Assembly (NCBI RefSeq): GCF_051622035.1
Contig: NC_135356.1
Location: forward strand, 24,210,839 to 24,274,838
Direction of reading: 5' to 3'
Source: Arctopsyche grandis
Lineage: Eukaryota > Arthropoda > Insecta > Trichoptera > Hydropsychidae
DNA length: 64,000 bases
In this document: positions 54,318-64,000 of the stretch, piece by piece
How positions within the stretch are numbered: the stretch's first letter is position 1
How the letters are laid out: every line of letters begins with the position of its first letter
Program-made: the position numbers and the translations under genes
Notes under the pieces: model-generated
What the model was told of the DNA's origin: nothing
Databases searched by the model: none
What the model saw: only the letters and a program-made list of their open reading frames with translations

Positions 54318-54476
54318 ATGGATTCGGAAGCATCATCCAACCGCTTCAACACACTATTTGAGTCGCCGAGTGCAATCTTTCGTACGTCTCCTGGCTCATC
54401 CACGTCCACCTCGGATATTGTTTCCATGGAAGACGACGTCGACTTTCTTTTCAACAAACGCCTCACCCTAGCACCA
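54318..54476 (+). CDS. Def8: Def8 exon 1
   Basis: 53 codons, Ser/Thr-rich and acidic, ending CTAGCACCA/GTGAGT in phase 0. The Asp/Phe-containing MEDDVDFLFNKRL is the only conserved-looking stretch. Confidence 0.85.
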
Positions 54477-57400
54477 GTGAGTACATTTTTACTTTTTTAT
54501 AATTTTTCCGTACGTCAAATGTATTTTCCATACGTCAAAAGTGGTTGACCCTTTTCCACTTTGAGGTTTGTTCATATGATTCGCAGCATACTTGAACGTA
54601 GTGGGTTAAAATTTTGGTTGACCATTCGAATTCCTTTGACATTGTGAAACGTCAAATTTTTTCCATATGAAAAATTGGCGAGTATACTTGTGCGTGCGTT
54701 CCGGTGTGCAGCTGTCAGTTTAGATTATGAAAATTAAATTAATTTCTTCTCGAACCCACAATATTCAATTGATAATTATACGAATGATACTCTATACAGC
54801 TATCATCGCGTCCGGTTTACTAAATTTGCTACTATTCAAATTGTAAGTCGTCCCATAAATAATGTGGTTTTTTTATAATAGTCTCCTTCAGTTTCTACCA
54901 TGCTCTTTGATACCTTTCACTTTTCCGTGACGAAAAATACACCCCGTCCACTACTATTAGACTCCGTCTATAGAGTTTATATTTTCCCATCCAAATAGAA
55001 ACTAAATGATAACCGAATGGGGTTAATGTCAAGCGAATATCCTGGGTGGGACACCGTTTCCCATTCAATCCCTTTGGAGTCTTTATAATGTCATCGTCCT
55101 ATTTTGATGAACACTGTTCTAGCCGTCTCGATACGAATTCCATCCAACTGTTTACTTACGATTAAAAATCGAACTGCACTCTTTAAAACTTGCATTTACT
55201 GCCTACTACTAGTCAAAGTTGATGCTGGTAGTTTCCGACCTGTAGTTCATGCAATCGAAATGAAAACCGCAATGTTTACGGGATGATGCAATATTTATAA
55301 TTTCTCGAAAATATTTCAATGCTTTCTTGAAGCATCTCGATATTGATCGTGTAAATGTTGCGGTTTATTTGCTTTTGTAATACAATACAATTTCTTTTTT
55401 TAATAATACTTATTGTGTTTGACAGGATGCCTCGTTGTCCGAATTGAAAGACAACATTGAGAAATGCAAAGTGCTGATCTCCGAGAGCGACGAGTGCTCG
55501 AGCGAGCGAAAATGGCTGGTGAGGCATCTGATCGAGCTCCGCATTCGAGTGCAACAATTGGAGGACGTCGACGAAAACCTTCCCGTAGCCAGATACTCCA
55601 CTATGGGTCATCACTTCGAACTTCAAAAGAATTCGACCAGGAAACAGTATTGCGACAATTGCAGCAGCGCTATGTGGAACGTTATGCAGGGCTCGTATGT
55701 TTGTAAAGGTAATTTTATACATACCACAATCTACATGACGCACATCGACTACACATTTACACTAATAACACTACCACACATTACCCGTAGCATTTCCTTA
55801 ATTTCTCCGATAAAACAATTTATCTACATATAAACAGAGTTAATGATTTCGATTTTTTTTTCGTTTTCCGCGTTATCATTTAAGTACTTGTTAGCAAAAT
55901 AGTGTCAAAAAGATTTTAGCCAAGGTTAAGATTTACCATTGCATTTATACTGTACACACTTCTTTCACATAATGATCAAAGTATAAAATTGTTCATATAT
56001 ATTGTGGTTTCAAAGAGTCGGGCGATTTGCGGACGACTTGGTCTCTCTTTCTTTAAATACTGACTTTGTGGCACAATGTTTTAATTTTCAAAATGAGATA
56101 ACTTGAAAATGTGCCGCAAAGTCATTCTTTGAAGATGACATAATTCAGGAGAGTTTCACTGAATGTTAGATTGGATTCGGGCAATATCGGGCGACTTGGT
56201 CAGCCGATTAGTTGCGTGACCAGATAAAAAATCAAGATCAAACTCACTGGTCTCTCGAGCAATAAAATCGGCCAACCAGCGAGATCAATCGTAAGCGTTT
56301 GATATGGACTTGACCGTTTTATTGCCCGAGTGACCAGTGTGATCTGTCAAAACGTATCGGGAGACCAAGAGCAACCTCTAACCCACTTAATATGTCACAC
56401 GTGTTTATAGTTTAATCGCCAACCCTCGATACGTTTTGACAGATCACACTGGTCACTCGGGCAATAAAACGGTCAAGACCATACCGAACGCTTACGATTG
56501 ATCTCGCTGGTTGGCCGATTTTATTGCTTGAGAGACCAGTGAGTTTGATCTTGATTTTTTATCTGGTCACGCAACTAATCGACTGACCAAGTCGCCCGAT
56601 ATTGCCCGACTCCAATCTAACATCCAGTGAAACTCTCCTGAATTATGTCATCTTCAAAGAATGACTTTGCGGCACATTTTCAAGTTATCTCATTTTGAAA
56701 ATTAAAACATTGTGCCACAAAGTCAGTATTCGAAGATGATGTCAATCAGGTTTTGCATGTGAAAATGAATGATCCGATAATGATGACTCGTCTTTAAAAA
56801 CTTTGACATAATACGAGTAATCCAGACAGAATAGCTTGGATGAGTAAAATTGAACGTTGTCCGACTTTTTAGCTACGTTACGGTTAACGACCGAGTTACT
56901 CGTCCGGGCTACTCTTTCTAGATTACTCGTATCATGTCAACCCAGTATAAGCCATGGTTATAATTTACTTTTTAAAATTAAATTTTCAATTTTAAGTTTA
57001 AAAAATGAACATTTTCTAGTTTTATATACAATTTCTGTGCATATATTGCATAGTATATTATCAAATGCATACAAACAGTACATATAATGCAATCTTTTGT
57101 GTCTATAATGTTAAAGGAAGTTTGTATTGCATCATGCAAAGTAATTATTTGCTTTCAATCGATTGTTTACATTTTATTTGTGAGAATGTTACCAGTAATA
57201 AATCCAGTTTATATAATTAATATGTTTATTGTGATGAAATTCGTTTACTCTTTTGGCATTCAAGTGATAATTCTATTTGTTGACAAACTTTAGATATAGA
57301 AAATGAACTAAATACATTTATGTAACGATACAGTAATAACGAGGGCAATGATTCTTTGCATTTGAATGCGTTTGACTGTTCTAATTATTTTTCATTATTA

Positions 57401-60400
57401 TGACTAATTGTGCGTTATGCGTTTACGTATGTTATGATATATTGCAATGTTGCATTCGTTATGATATATTACTTTTTTTATTCCACATTTTACATGCATA
57501 TTGTATTTATAGCGTGCGTTTTTGCGACATATATGTATTTTTGTTACTAGTAAGTTAAACTGGTCTTTAAAGGTTATATGATAAAACCACACATGAAAAA
57601 TGTGCACAGAAAATTGCTCACAAAAATCCATCCGAGTTAAATCAATATACATATAAATAGTGATTTAACTCGAAAATTTTTACCTTCAGATTATTTACAT
57701 AGTTCTATAGATAATTGCCATATATAAAACTTACATTTTACGAACACGTATTTAAAATATAGTATACACATGTGTGATGGTCGCATTTTTCCATGCAGAT
57801 TTTTCTTTTTATCCACGGCTGTAGAGTCGGAATCAGAATAGTGGACTTTTAGCATTTCAGTCGGGAAGTCGTATAAACTATTAATGTTCTTAGTTTTTAT
57901 TTATACCTTAATTATAATTCAATTAATTGGTGTTACATGTACATTTTTGGGCCGACTTCACGGCCCTGGTTTTATCATAGAACTTTCAGTAAAGATAAAA
58001 TTGGTATACATAAAGCGTTATTAATCTATTCGGCGACCCATATTTTTTTTAATTCATTAATTACATATGTAGATATTGAAAATTCTAAACGCGACGCTTT
58101 ATATGTTTACCTAAGTCCTTGTATGTTACAGAATTCCATTGATTCATTACTATTGGGTGTAATTAATGTTTTTTTTTGTTTTTTATCCAATTTCAATAGA
58201 CTGCAACTACAAGTGTCATGTGAAATGTGTCGACAATGTCAGTCGTATCTGCGTCCACGTGGTCGCCAGTGAGAACAACGAGCTGGTGATGTCCATATGT
58301 CCGGAAAAAGGACTAGCCGCACAACAGTACAAATGTGCCGAGTGTAAAACGCATCTTGGAGTTGGTAAATATAATCTAATGTATGGGTCACCGTGAAAAA
58401 GTCGAAAATATTCGTTTATCATGCATACATATGAAAAACGGTTTACCGTTTACCATACACCCTTTTTTTTGATCTTTCGACTTAAGATCTTTCGATTTTC
58501 GATCTTTGCCTTCCGATGTTTGCTTTTTCGACCATTTCACTTTCGGACCCTCAATTTACATATACTGTAATACTTTCTACTGCTGGATTTGCCTGATATA
58601 TTAATACATACTTATGACTGACTGTCGCCATGTGAAATCAGTTTTGTTTTATTATAATGTTAATTATAATATTACTAGTTGTTTTACCCGGCTTCGCTCA
58701 GTATTTGTAATATGTTCAGCTTAAACATGGCGAATCTAATAGTAAATATTCAAACTGTTTTGTTTACGAAGTTCCAACCAACAATACTTGAATGAAATTT
58801 TGCCTTCGAAAACACGTTTATACTAGGTTGACACGATACGAGTAAACCCAGACAGGTGATCCAACTCTTATAACTCTTATAAGCCTTATGTCATTTTAAA
58901 ATTGTCCGAGTGACTAAGTCTGGGTTTACTAGTATCGTATAAACGTGTTTTTGACGAAAAAAATTCATTTTAATTTGATTTTGAAATCAGTATTGATTTT
59001 TCTTCGCTTAACTAACATTGAATTGTGTTTTATAGTGACTGTTCCTCAGAGTACATTCTGCTTTCGTCTTTCGACAGGTAGTAACAAATTATACCTATTG
59101 AAATTGTGTTTGTTTTGCTTTTTATTATTACTAATTCGTAAAATTAAATGATAAAATCTACAAATGCAACAAAAAACGTTGCGCAGCAATGTTTTAAACT
59201 CAATTAATATCCAAGTAAAATCCTATTTCATTTAAAATACACCGAGTTTAATAAAATGAATTGCTTTTTAGAAAAAATATCATTTTATAATCATATTTCA
59301 TATTGAGATTGAAAACTAGTTGAATAAAAATATCATTTTGCATGTGTGTATGTATGTAGTTCATGTCATTGGGTAATTTGTATTTCGATATCAATCAAGG
59401 AAAGCGTAATTTTTCAGATGAAATCACGGGGATCTCCGAATTATAATTATGTTCTAAATTTTGTTTTGCTTATATTATTTAATTTGTATATAATTTTAAT
59501 GCATTCAAATTTCAGTCTTTATATTAAGTTTAAATTTTAGTTTATTTGTTTTGCTAATGTTGTTTAATTTGTATATAATTTTAATATATGTGAATGCATT
59601 CAAATTTCAGTCATTATATTAAGTTTAAATTTTAGTAGGGGAAACTCAACGAGTTGAACCGCGTCTATGCGACTATTCGGGACTGTACTATTGCAATACA
59701 TGTCATTGGAACAATGAATGTGAAATACCCGCCAGAGTTGTACACAATTGGGATTGGGAGAAGAGACAAGTCTCACAAGCAGCCTATCAGCTGCTGTCAC
59801 TGACGAAAAACACAAACCTGATCAATCTGGATACATCAAACGAGAAGTTATACAATTTTGTTACCGAACTGGATTATGTATGTTTTTTAATTTTGTTTTT
59901 TCTATTCGTATATTTGTTCCGTTTGTAAAAATTGGGCTATTATTTGATTACAGGCTCGCAAAATGCGAAACGATTTAAAAGTGATGATGAAATATTTAGT
60001 AGCATGCAAAAAGGGCAATGCCTTGGTGAATGGCGAAATGGTAAATCTGGCCGAAACTCCTAAACTTTACAGCATGGCAATTCTAGAATCGGTTAGAGAG
60101 GGACAATTCGAAAACAAACTCACTACTATGGCTGAAAATTGTAGGCTGCACATCACACAGTGCCAAGTAAGTATTATAATATTCAGAAATTCAATATAGT
60201 AAAGGTGATCTAACGGAATTACATTGTTGTAAGCCGATTCATATCATAATTAAAATACAGAATACGTTGGAGCACCTATTATTAAATAAAATCAGTGATA
60301 ATTTATTTGGAAATTAAATATTGTGTATTTATTTTGCGTACAGACATGCAGCGGCAAAGGATATCTATGTGAATTGTGCGGAAACAATGAAATCATTTTC

Positions 60401-60598
60401 CCATTCGATTCGTCGGCCGTCGGTTGTAGCCGCTGTAACTCTTATTTCCACCGAGTATGCTGGACAAAAAAGCAATATGTATGTCCGAAGTGTGCAAGAC
60501 TTGAAAAACGAAATGTTTCTGAAGATCTGGACAAGGAAAGTTGCACATCTGATGATGAATGTGAAAATGAAGTGAAAACACCCTCTAAAATTAATTAA
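54318..60598 (+). CDS. Def8: Def8 homologue, six coding exons
   Basis: DEF8 belongs to the Rubicon/PLEKHM family of zinc-finger proteins. In mammals it works with PLEKHM1 and Rab7 in lysosome positioning and osteoclast secretion. The exons 54318-54476, 55426-55708, 58200-58364, 59639-59877, 59954-60166 and 60344-60598 join in phase to 437 residues, close to the ~450 of the human protein. The start ATG (CAGAAATGG) is in good context. Residues 115-165 form a C1-type finger (His115/116, Cys129, 132, 146, 149, His154, Cys157, 165). Next comes the zf-RING_9 region with CPEKGL, KCAECKTHL, CDYSGLYYCNTCHWN and IPARVVHNWDWEKRQVS. The end has CELCG, the PFDSSAVGCSRC-YFHRVCW cluster and CPKCARL. All zinc ligands appear intact. 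Confidence 0.95.
55426..55708 (+). CDS. Def8: Def8 exon 2: helix and first half of C1 finger
   Basis: Acceptor GTTTGACAG, donor GTAAAG/GTAATT, ends phase 1. A charged helix (ELKDNIEKCKVLISE, WLVRHLIELRIRVQQLE) aligns with the DEF8 helix before the C1 finger, which begins with YCDNCSSAMWNVMQGSYVC. Confidence 0.93.
56056..56730. repeat. Long foldback: ~306-bp arms, ~60-bp loop
   Basis: The left arm 56056-56361 (from AATACTGACTTTGTGGCACA) and the right arm 56423-56730 (ending TGTGCCACAAAGTCAGTATT) are near-identical reverse complements by eye. It lies in Def8 intron 2, so the pre-mRNA would contain a long hairpin. No ORF. Confidence 0.9.
56810..56952. repeat. MITE-like repeat with TACGAGTAA termini
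   Basis: Left end TTGACATAATACGAGTAATC, right end GATTACTCGTATCATGTCAA, inverted. A related pair bounds 58826-58935 (GTTGACACGATACGAGTAAA and GGTTTACTAGTATCGT). Confidence 0.6.
57814..57968. mobile_element. hAT MITE, GGCTGTAGAGTCGG family, 155 bp
   Basis: Ends CACGGCTGTAGAGTCGGAAT and, from the right, CAGGGCCGTGAAGTCGGCCC. Flanked by TTTTTATC (57806-57813) and GTTTTATC (57969-57976), an 8-bp duplication with one mismatch. Same family as 29969-30624. In Def8 intron 2. Confidence 0.75.
58200..58364 (+). CDS. Def8: Def8 exon 3: second half of C1 finger, start of RING_9
   Basis: Acceptor TTTCAATAG, completes Asp148. Encodes CNYKCHVKCVDNVSRIC and SICPEKGLAAQQYKCAEC, donor GTTG/GTAAAT. Confidence 0.95.
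58425..58560. repeat. Fragment related to the 53087-53703 hAT MITE
   Basis: TTTACCGTTTACCATACACCC, TTTTTTTTGATCTTTCGA and TTTTCGATCTTTGCCTTCCG closely match the right internal arm of the hAT MITE (53545-53600). The termini are absent. In Def8 intron 3. Confidence 0.7.
58675..58770 (-). mobile_element. Helitron family 1, 3' end
   Basis: The minus-strand terminus reads ATGTTTAAGCTGAACATATT, hairpin ACTGAGCGAAGCCGGGT, AAAACAACTAG at 58675. In Def8 intron 3. Confidence 0.65.
59455..59638 (+). repeat. Tandem duplication covering the exon 4 acceptor
   Basis: TTTAATTTGTATATAATTTT, GCATTCAAATTTCAGTC and ATATTAAGTTTAAATTTTAG occur once ending at 59540 and again ending at 59635. This gives two near-identical 3' splice regions about 95 bp apart. 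Confidence 0.85.
59639..59877 (+). CDS. Def8: Def8 exon 4: zf-RING_9 core (NAGNAG acceptor)
   Basis: Two adjacent acceptors TTTTAG/TAG/GGGAAAC allow starts at 59636 or 59639; both keep frame and differ by one Val. Encodes LCDYSGLYYCNTCHWN and ARVVHNWDWEKRQVS. Donor GATTAT/GTATGT, phase 0. Confidence 0.93.
59954..60166 (+). CDS. Def8: Def8 exon 5
   Basis: Acceptor GATTACAG, donor TGCCAA/GTAAGT, phase 0 at both ends, 71 codons. Encodes ARKMRNDLKVMMKYLVACK and YSMAILESVREGQFENKL, the helical middle of the domain. Confidence 0.93.
60344..60598 (+). CDS. Def8: Def8 exon 6: C-terminal zinc cluster and stop
   Basis: Acceptor TTTGCGTACAG. Encodes CSGKGYLCELCGNN, FPFDSSAVGCSRCNSYFHRV and YVCPKCARLEKR, then an acidic tail, stop TAA at 60596-60598. 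An AATAAATAAA stretch begins at once after the stop; other poly(A) sites follow. Confidence 0.95.
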   Translation, partial: TCSGKGYLCELCGNNEIIFPFDSSAVGCSRCNSYFHRVCWTKKQYVCPKCARLEKRNVSEDLDKESCTSDDECENEVKTPSKIN

Positions 60599-60783
60599 AA
60601 TAAATAAAAATCATACACACTTGCTTTTTGCTAGTGTAATTCTATAAAAAAAAATTAACAATTTGTATTTTCTTATTGGATCTGTTTTTTTTCATTTAAT
60701 TTAATTTTTTTTTTTAGTTATATAGAAAATATTTCTGATGTCGGCCATTTTTTTTGTTTATATTTATAACCGATATCAATTAT

Positions 60784-60867
<84 letters not shown>

Positions 60868-63640
60868 TTGTTAATTTACCATTACAAGAGTTGAAAATGT
60901 GTTTATTGTAGTTATGTGTATGGTTAAATTTTCTAGTGACTAGAATCTAGTCTATTTTTATTATTACATATTTCTTTAATTGCATGTTTGTAATTATTTC
61001 GCATATTGCGATGCAATAAAACAATATATATATATATATATTCAATAAGATTTTTTGTGCCATTGATGAAAGGAAATGTGCATATGTTTATTATATTTTT
61101 CATATAATCGCTAATAATATATTTATCTAATCTAGTATTGATAGTTATTTATTTTTAAATTACCACCGCTGAAGAGACTGAAAACAATACTTCAGCGATG
61201 GAAAAGTGATAATTTACAAAAAAAATGCGTATTTTATATTTATATAACTAGTATTTTTGTTATTTCTTTGTTGAACTCGGTTCAGTTTCAATGTACTTAT
61301 ATACAATTAAAACAAAACAATATAAGCACTAATTATTATATGATTTCTTTATTTTATATGTATGTATGCATGTTTCAATACTTTTTTTTTATCTTGTATT
61401 ATTTTTGATTACTATATTTTCATTTTTTTTGCTTTTTCTTTCAACTTTCATCTTGTTTATTTTTGTAAGTACATACATATTATTTGTGATGTGTCTAAAT
61501 TTCGATAGCAATGTACAATGTAAGCAATGGCGGAAAGATTTCTTCTTTTCCTGAACTGAGCAATGTTTTAATATAAAATTTTAATAACATGTCAATTTCT
61601 TTAAATTTAGTATTTATATAATATATGTAACATTCTTATGTGTAAAATGATCAAATCGTATCCTTTTGAACTTCATAAATTTAATCGTATCTATATATAA
61701 TATCCCAAATTAAGAAAATATAACATTTTCATAAAAATCGTATAAGACCATACTACCATTATGAATTTAAAAGGGTAGTTTTATTATATCGTAGATTAGT
61801 ATTATATCCAATGCAAAGGATACTTTCGGAAAGGAATATATGTGATTTAAAATTATAAAGTATGTACATGTTTTAATTATTTATGATAACGAATCAAGCT
61901 ACATATATATATATATATATACTATTTTTATGATCATTCAGTATATTTAATTGTAAGGAATTGATTTTTTCGGAAAGTACCCTTTTAACTAATTAATTTT
62001 TGTACTGAGAATATGATTATTATCCTGAGAATTAGATTTTATTCTTGGAATACTATTTTTTTATGTCTACTTTACCTAGGCTGAGACCTTGATACATAGT
62101 CTAGGATGTGGGTATGTCAGGGAACTGAGAGCCACTTGATTTTTTTTTTTCTGAAATTAAAAATTTCTGAAAGATTTGATATTTCTTATTTCTCGGCACT
62201 AAATGACCAAAGTTAATCATGTTAAATTTAAACTATAAATTGTACATGCGGATGGGTCACATATTACATGTCAAAAAGAGAGTAATTTTGTTACGGCTGT
62301 GCCTTAATGATAGATTGCTATGGATTGTATTTTTAAATGAAATTTTTGAAAATTTTTTATTGTATATAATTAAAAGAGCTTTTTATCAAGTTTCTATGGC
62401 TTGTAGTTAATAAATTAAATGATTGTAACATATGTATGTTGTATACATATGTGTATATATGCACAGATATCACCACAATTTATGTTATGTGGCTACAATT
62501 TTTTTATGTATAAATGTTTATATGCAAGTATGTATATACATATATTGAAAGATCTTTAAAATAAAAGTTTTTATAAAATACTATCAAGTTTTTCATTTTA
62601 TCCCACAGCCTAAAATGTATTATAAATGTACTGTCTAATCTTTAAATATTTTAATACACATTGAATCGGAATTTGAGTCGAAGTCAAAGCTGGAGCGGGA
62701 GTCCGTATTCTGGTTAATAATAAATTAAAAGAATGTGGAATTTTAAAGAAAAGAAATGTTTCACTGTGTCCCGATTTTATTTCAATTTAATTAAATACAA
62801 TATTATTTAAAACCTATGTACATATCGGCTATTTCTTGTATATTAGATAGATTCATATAAACGTTATATTATAATTACGTAGAAAAGATTAAAGTACAGA
62901 GAATACTAAAAGTTTTGCAAAATGAGAATATTATTATGAATATTGATTATCATTTATCGATTGACTTAAAACAAAATCGACTATATTTATTGTAAATTAC
63001 AAAATAAATTCTAATTAGACGTTGCGAATCGATTCAAGATCTGTTCAAGATCTAAATCTATGTACATATGTCTATCAATAGTGACTCAGATTTGATATCC
63101 GGATTTTGAATATCAAATCTGAGCCAAACAAACGTTCTTTTGATATCCGGATTTTGATCACAGAACATCTGGCATTCGAGTTCTCGTTAGTAAATAATTT
63201 CGCGTGTGAAGCTTTCGATTGATGGCGTTTTTGGCGGCCAGATGTTTCGTGATAGAGATTTTAGTGACTTGCGCGAGAACCGTTAAAACAAGCACGAATT
63301 TTACGATTTTGCTGGTTTGCATGTGACGAATTGAATTTGCTTTCAAATATTTACGTTTGTAAATGGCATAACACAAAACGGAGCATGTGTCACAAATGCA
63401 TAACATAAAAATTCGGAAATGAAAAAAAATTCAATACTCAAAGGACGTTTATTTGTTGAAAATTTGATCGCTATTTAAATATTTATTTTTAAGGCTTTAA
63501 AAAGCGGTGTCTCAGGACGTTTTTTGTCAAATATATATGGTGTTGGAACATCAACGATCTCGGATATTAAAAAAAACAAAGTGAAAAAATTATGAAGTTT
63601 ACTGATTCTATAAAAGGGCTGTACACCCGAAATCTTAATT
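60599..63640. other. Def8 3' UTR and downstream non-coding DNA
   Basis: No gene seen on either strand. Contains a (TA)n run at about 60786-60865, a small inverted pair CGCTGAAG/CTTCAGCG at 61168-61198, and a 41-bp hairpin at 63083-63125. 62645-62715 carries a degenerate GAGTCGAAGTC phrase of the hAT-like family. Confidence 0.45.
60786..60865. repeat. (TA)n microsatellite
   Basis: About 40 TA/AT units just downstream of Def8. Confidence 0.95.
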
Positions 63641-63675
63641 TTGTTGCCGTTCCTTTCTTTTCTTTCTTTCTTCGA

Positions 63676-63745
63676 TATATATATTGAGTGAATGTATATA
63701 TTGAGTGAATGTATATATTGAGTGGATGTATATATTGAGTGAATG
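63676..63745. repeat. 17-bp tandem repeat, four copies
   Basis: The unit GTATATATTGAGTGAAT is repeated four times with one change (GTGGAT in the third). The last 250 bp of the window beyond it show nothing further. Confidence 0.85.
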
Positions 63746-64000
63746 CGACAGTTACGCTTCGACCAGATAATACGTATTTTAAATCGACAAAATCGAGGCT
63801 TCGTATTCTCCTATTTTCTCCTCCAAAACTGGACCAATTTTTAAAAAAAATTCATCATCAATATTCATCATCGGTATTTTTTTTTAAATCGACCGTTAAA
63901 TAAGCACGCTGGATTCTTTTTTTTTTGTGGATGTAAAAAAAAGGCGATTTTATAGATGTTTGGCGGCTCCTAGCTCCTATAAAAAATAACTAATAAAAAA

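Noticed and set aside
54011..54466. Minus-strand ORF of 151 codons
   Set aside because: It is antisense to the Def8 promoter and exon 1, which carry the supported start, donor and phase; no family is recognised in the antisense frame.

Overview
The window reads as AT-rich nuclear DNA of an insect. It has spliced genes with GT-AG introns, tRNA-derived SINEs, RTE-like, Jockey-like and BEL/Pao retroelement remnants, Helitron ends, many MITEs, and ACATACATATGTATG-type microsatellites. The order (for example Lepidoptera versus Diptera or Coleoptera) cannot be fixed from the sequence alone.

Three protein-coding genes, all on the + strand, can be supported by conserved protein sequence with matching splice phases. 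(1) 16486-22546: the last six coding exons of O-GlcNAc transferase (Ogt; super sex combs in Drosophila), 795 residues from mid-TPR to stop. The N-terminal TPR exons are not recognisable in the first 16.4 kb, so the gene is 5' partial here or has a very long intron. (2) About 34080-45796: a PDZ scaffold protein of the tamalin/GRASP (CYTIP-related) family, with a CpG-rich untranslated first exon, four coding exons, a PDZ domain, a leucine-rich helix and a long His-rich tail ending in a class I PDZ ligand. (3) About 54110-60598: a Def8 homologue (Rubicon/PLEKHM1-related zinc-finger family), six coding exons, 437 or 438 residues depending on a NAGNAG acceptor.

Layout: 1-16485 is TE-laden intronic or intergenic DNA with a CpG-rich patch at about 6.94-7.25 kb. 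16.5-22.5 kb is Ogt. 22.5-34 kb is intergenic and rich in repeats (two inverted Jockey-like tails, hAT and piggyBac-type MITEs). 34-45.8 kb is the PDZ gene, with LINE, SINE and Harbinger-type insertions in its introns. 45.8-54 kb is intergenic: a decayed BEL/Pao gag, a 131-bp satellite of about 16 units, Helitron ends and a nested set of insertions. 54-60.6 kb is Def8, with a 300-bp foldback in intron 2 and a duplicated 3' splice region before exon 4. 60.6-64 kb shows no gene.

The three genes have no obvious shared pathway: nucleocytoplasmic glycosylation, membrane-receptor scaffolding, and lysosome positioning/autophagy. I found no clear new gene system. The most interesting signals are structural: a satellite with an emerging three-unit higher-order repeat, a Jockey-like LINE whose tail carries an in-frame 21-bp repeat, a foldback and a duplicated acceptor in Def8 introns, and a splice donor lying inside repeat-derived DNA.
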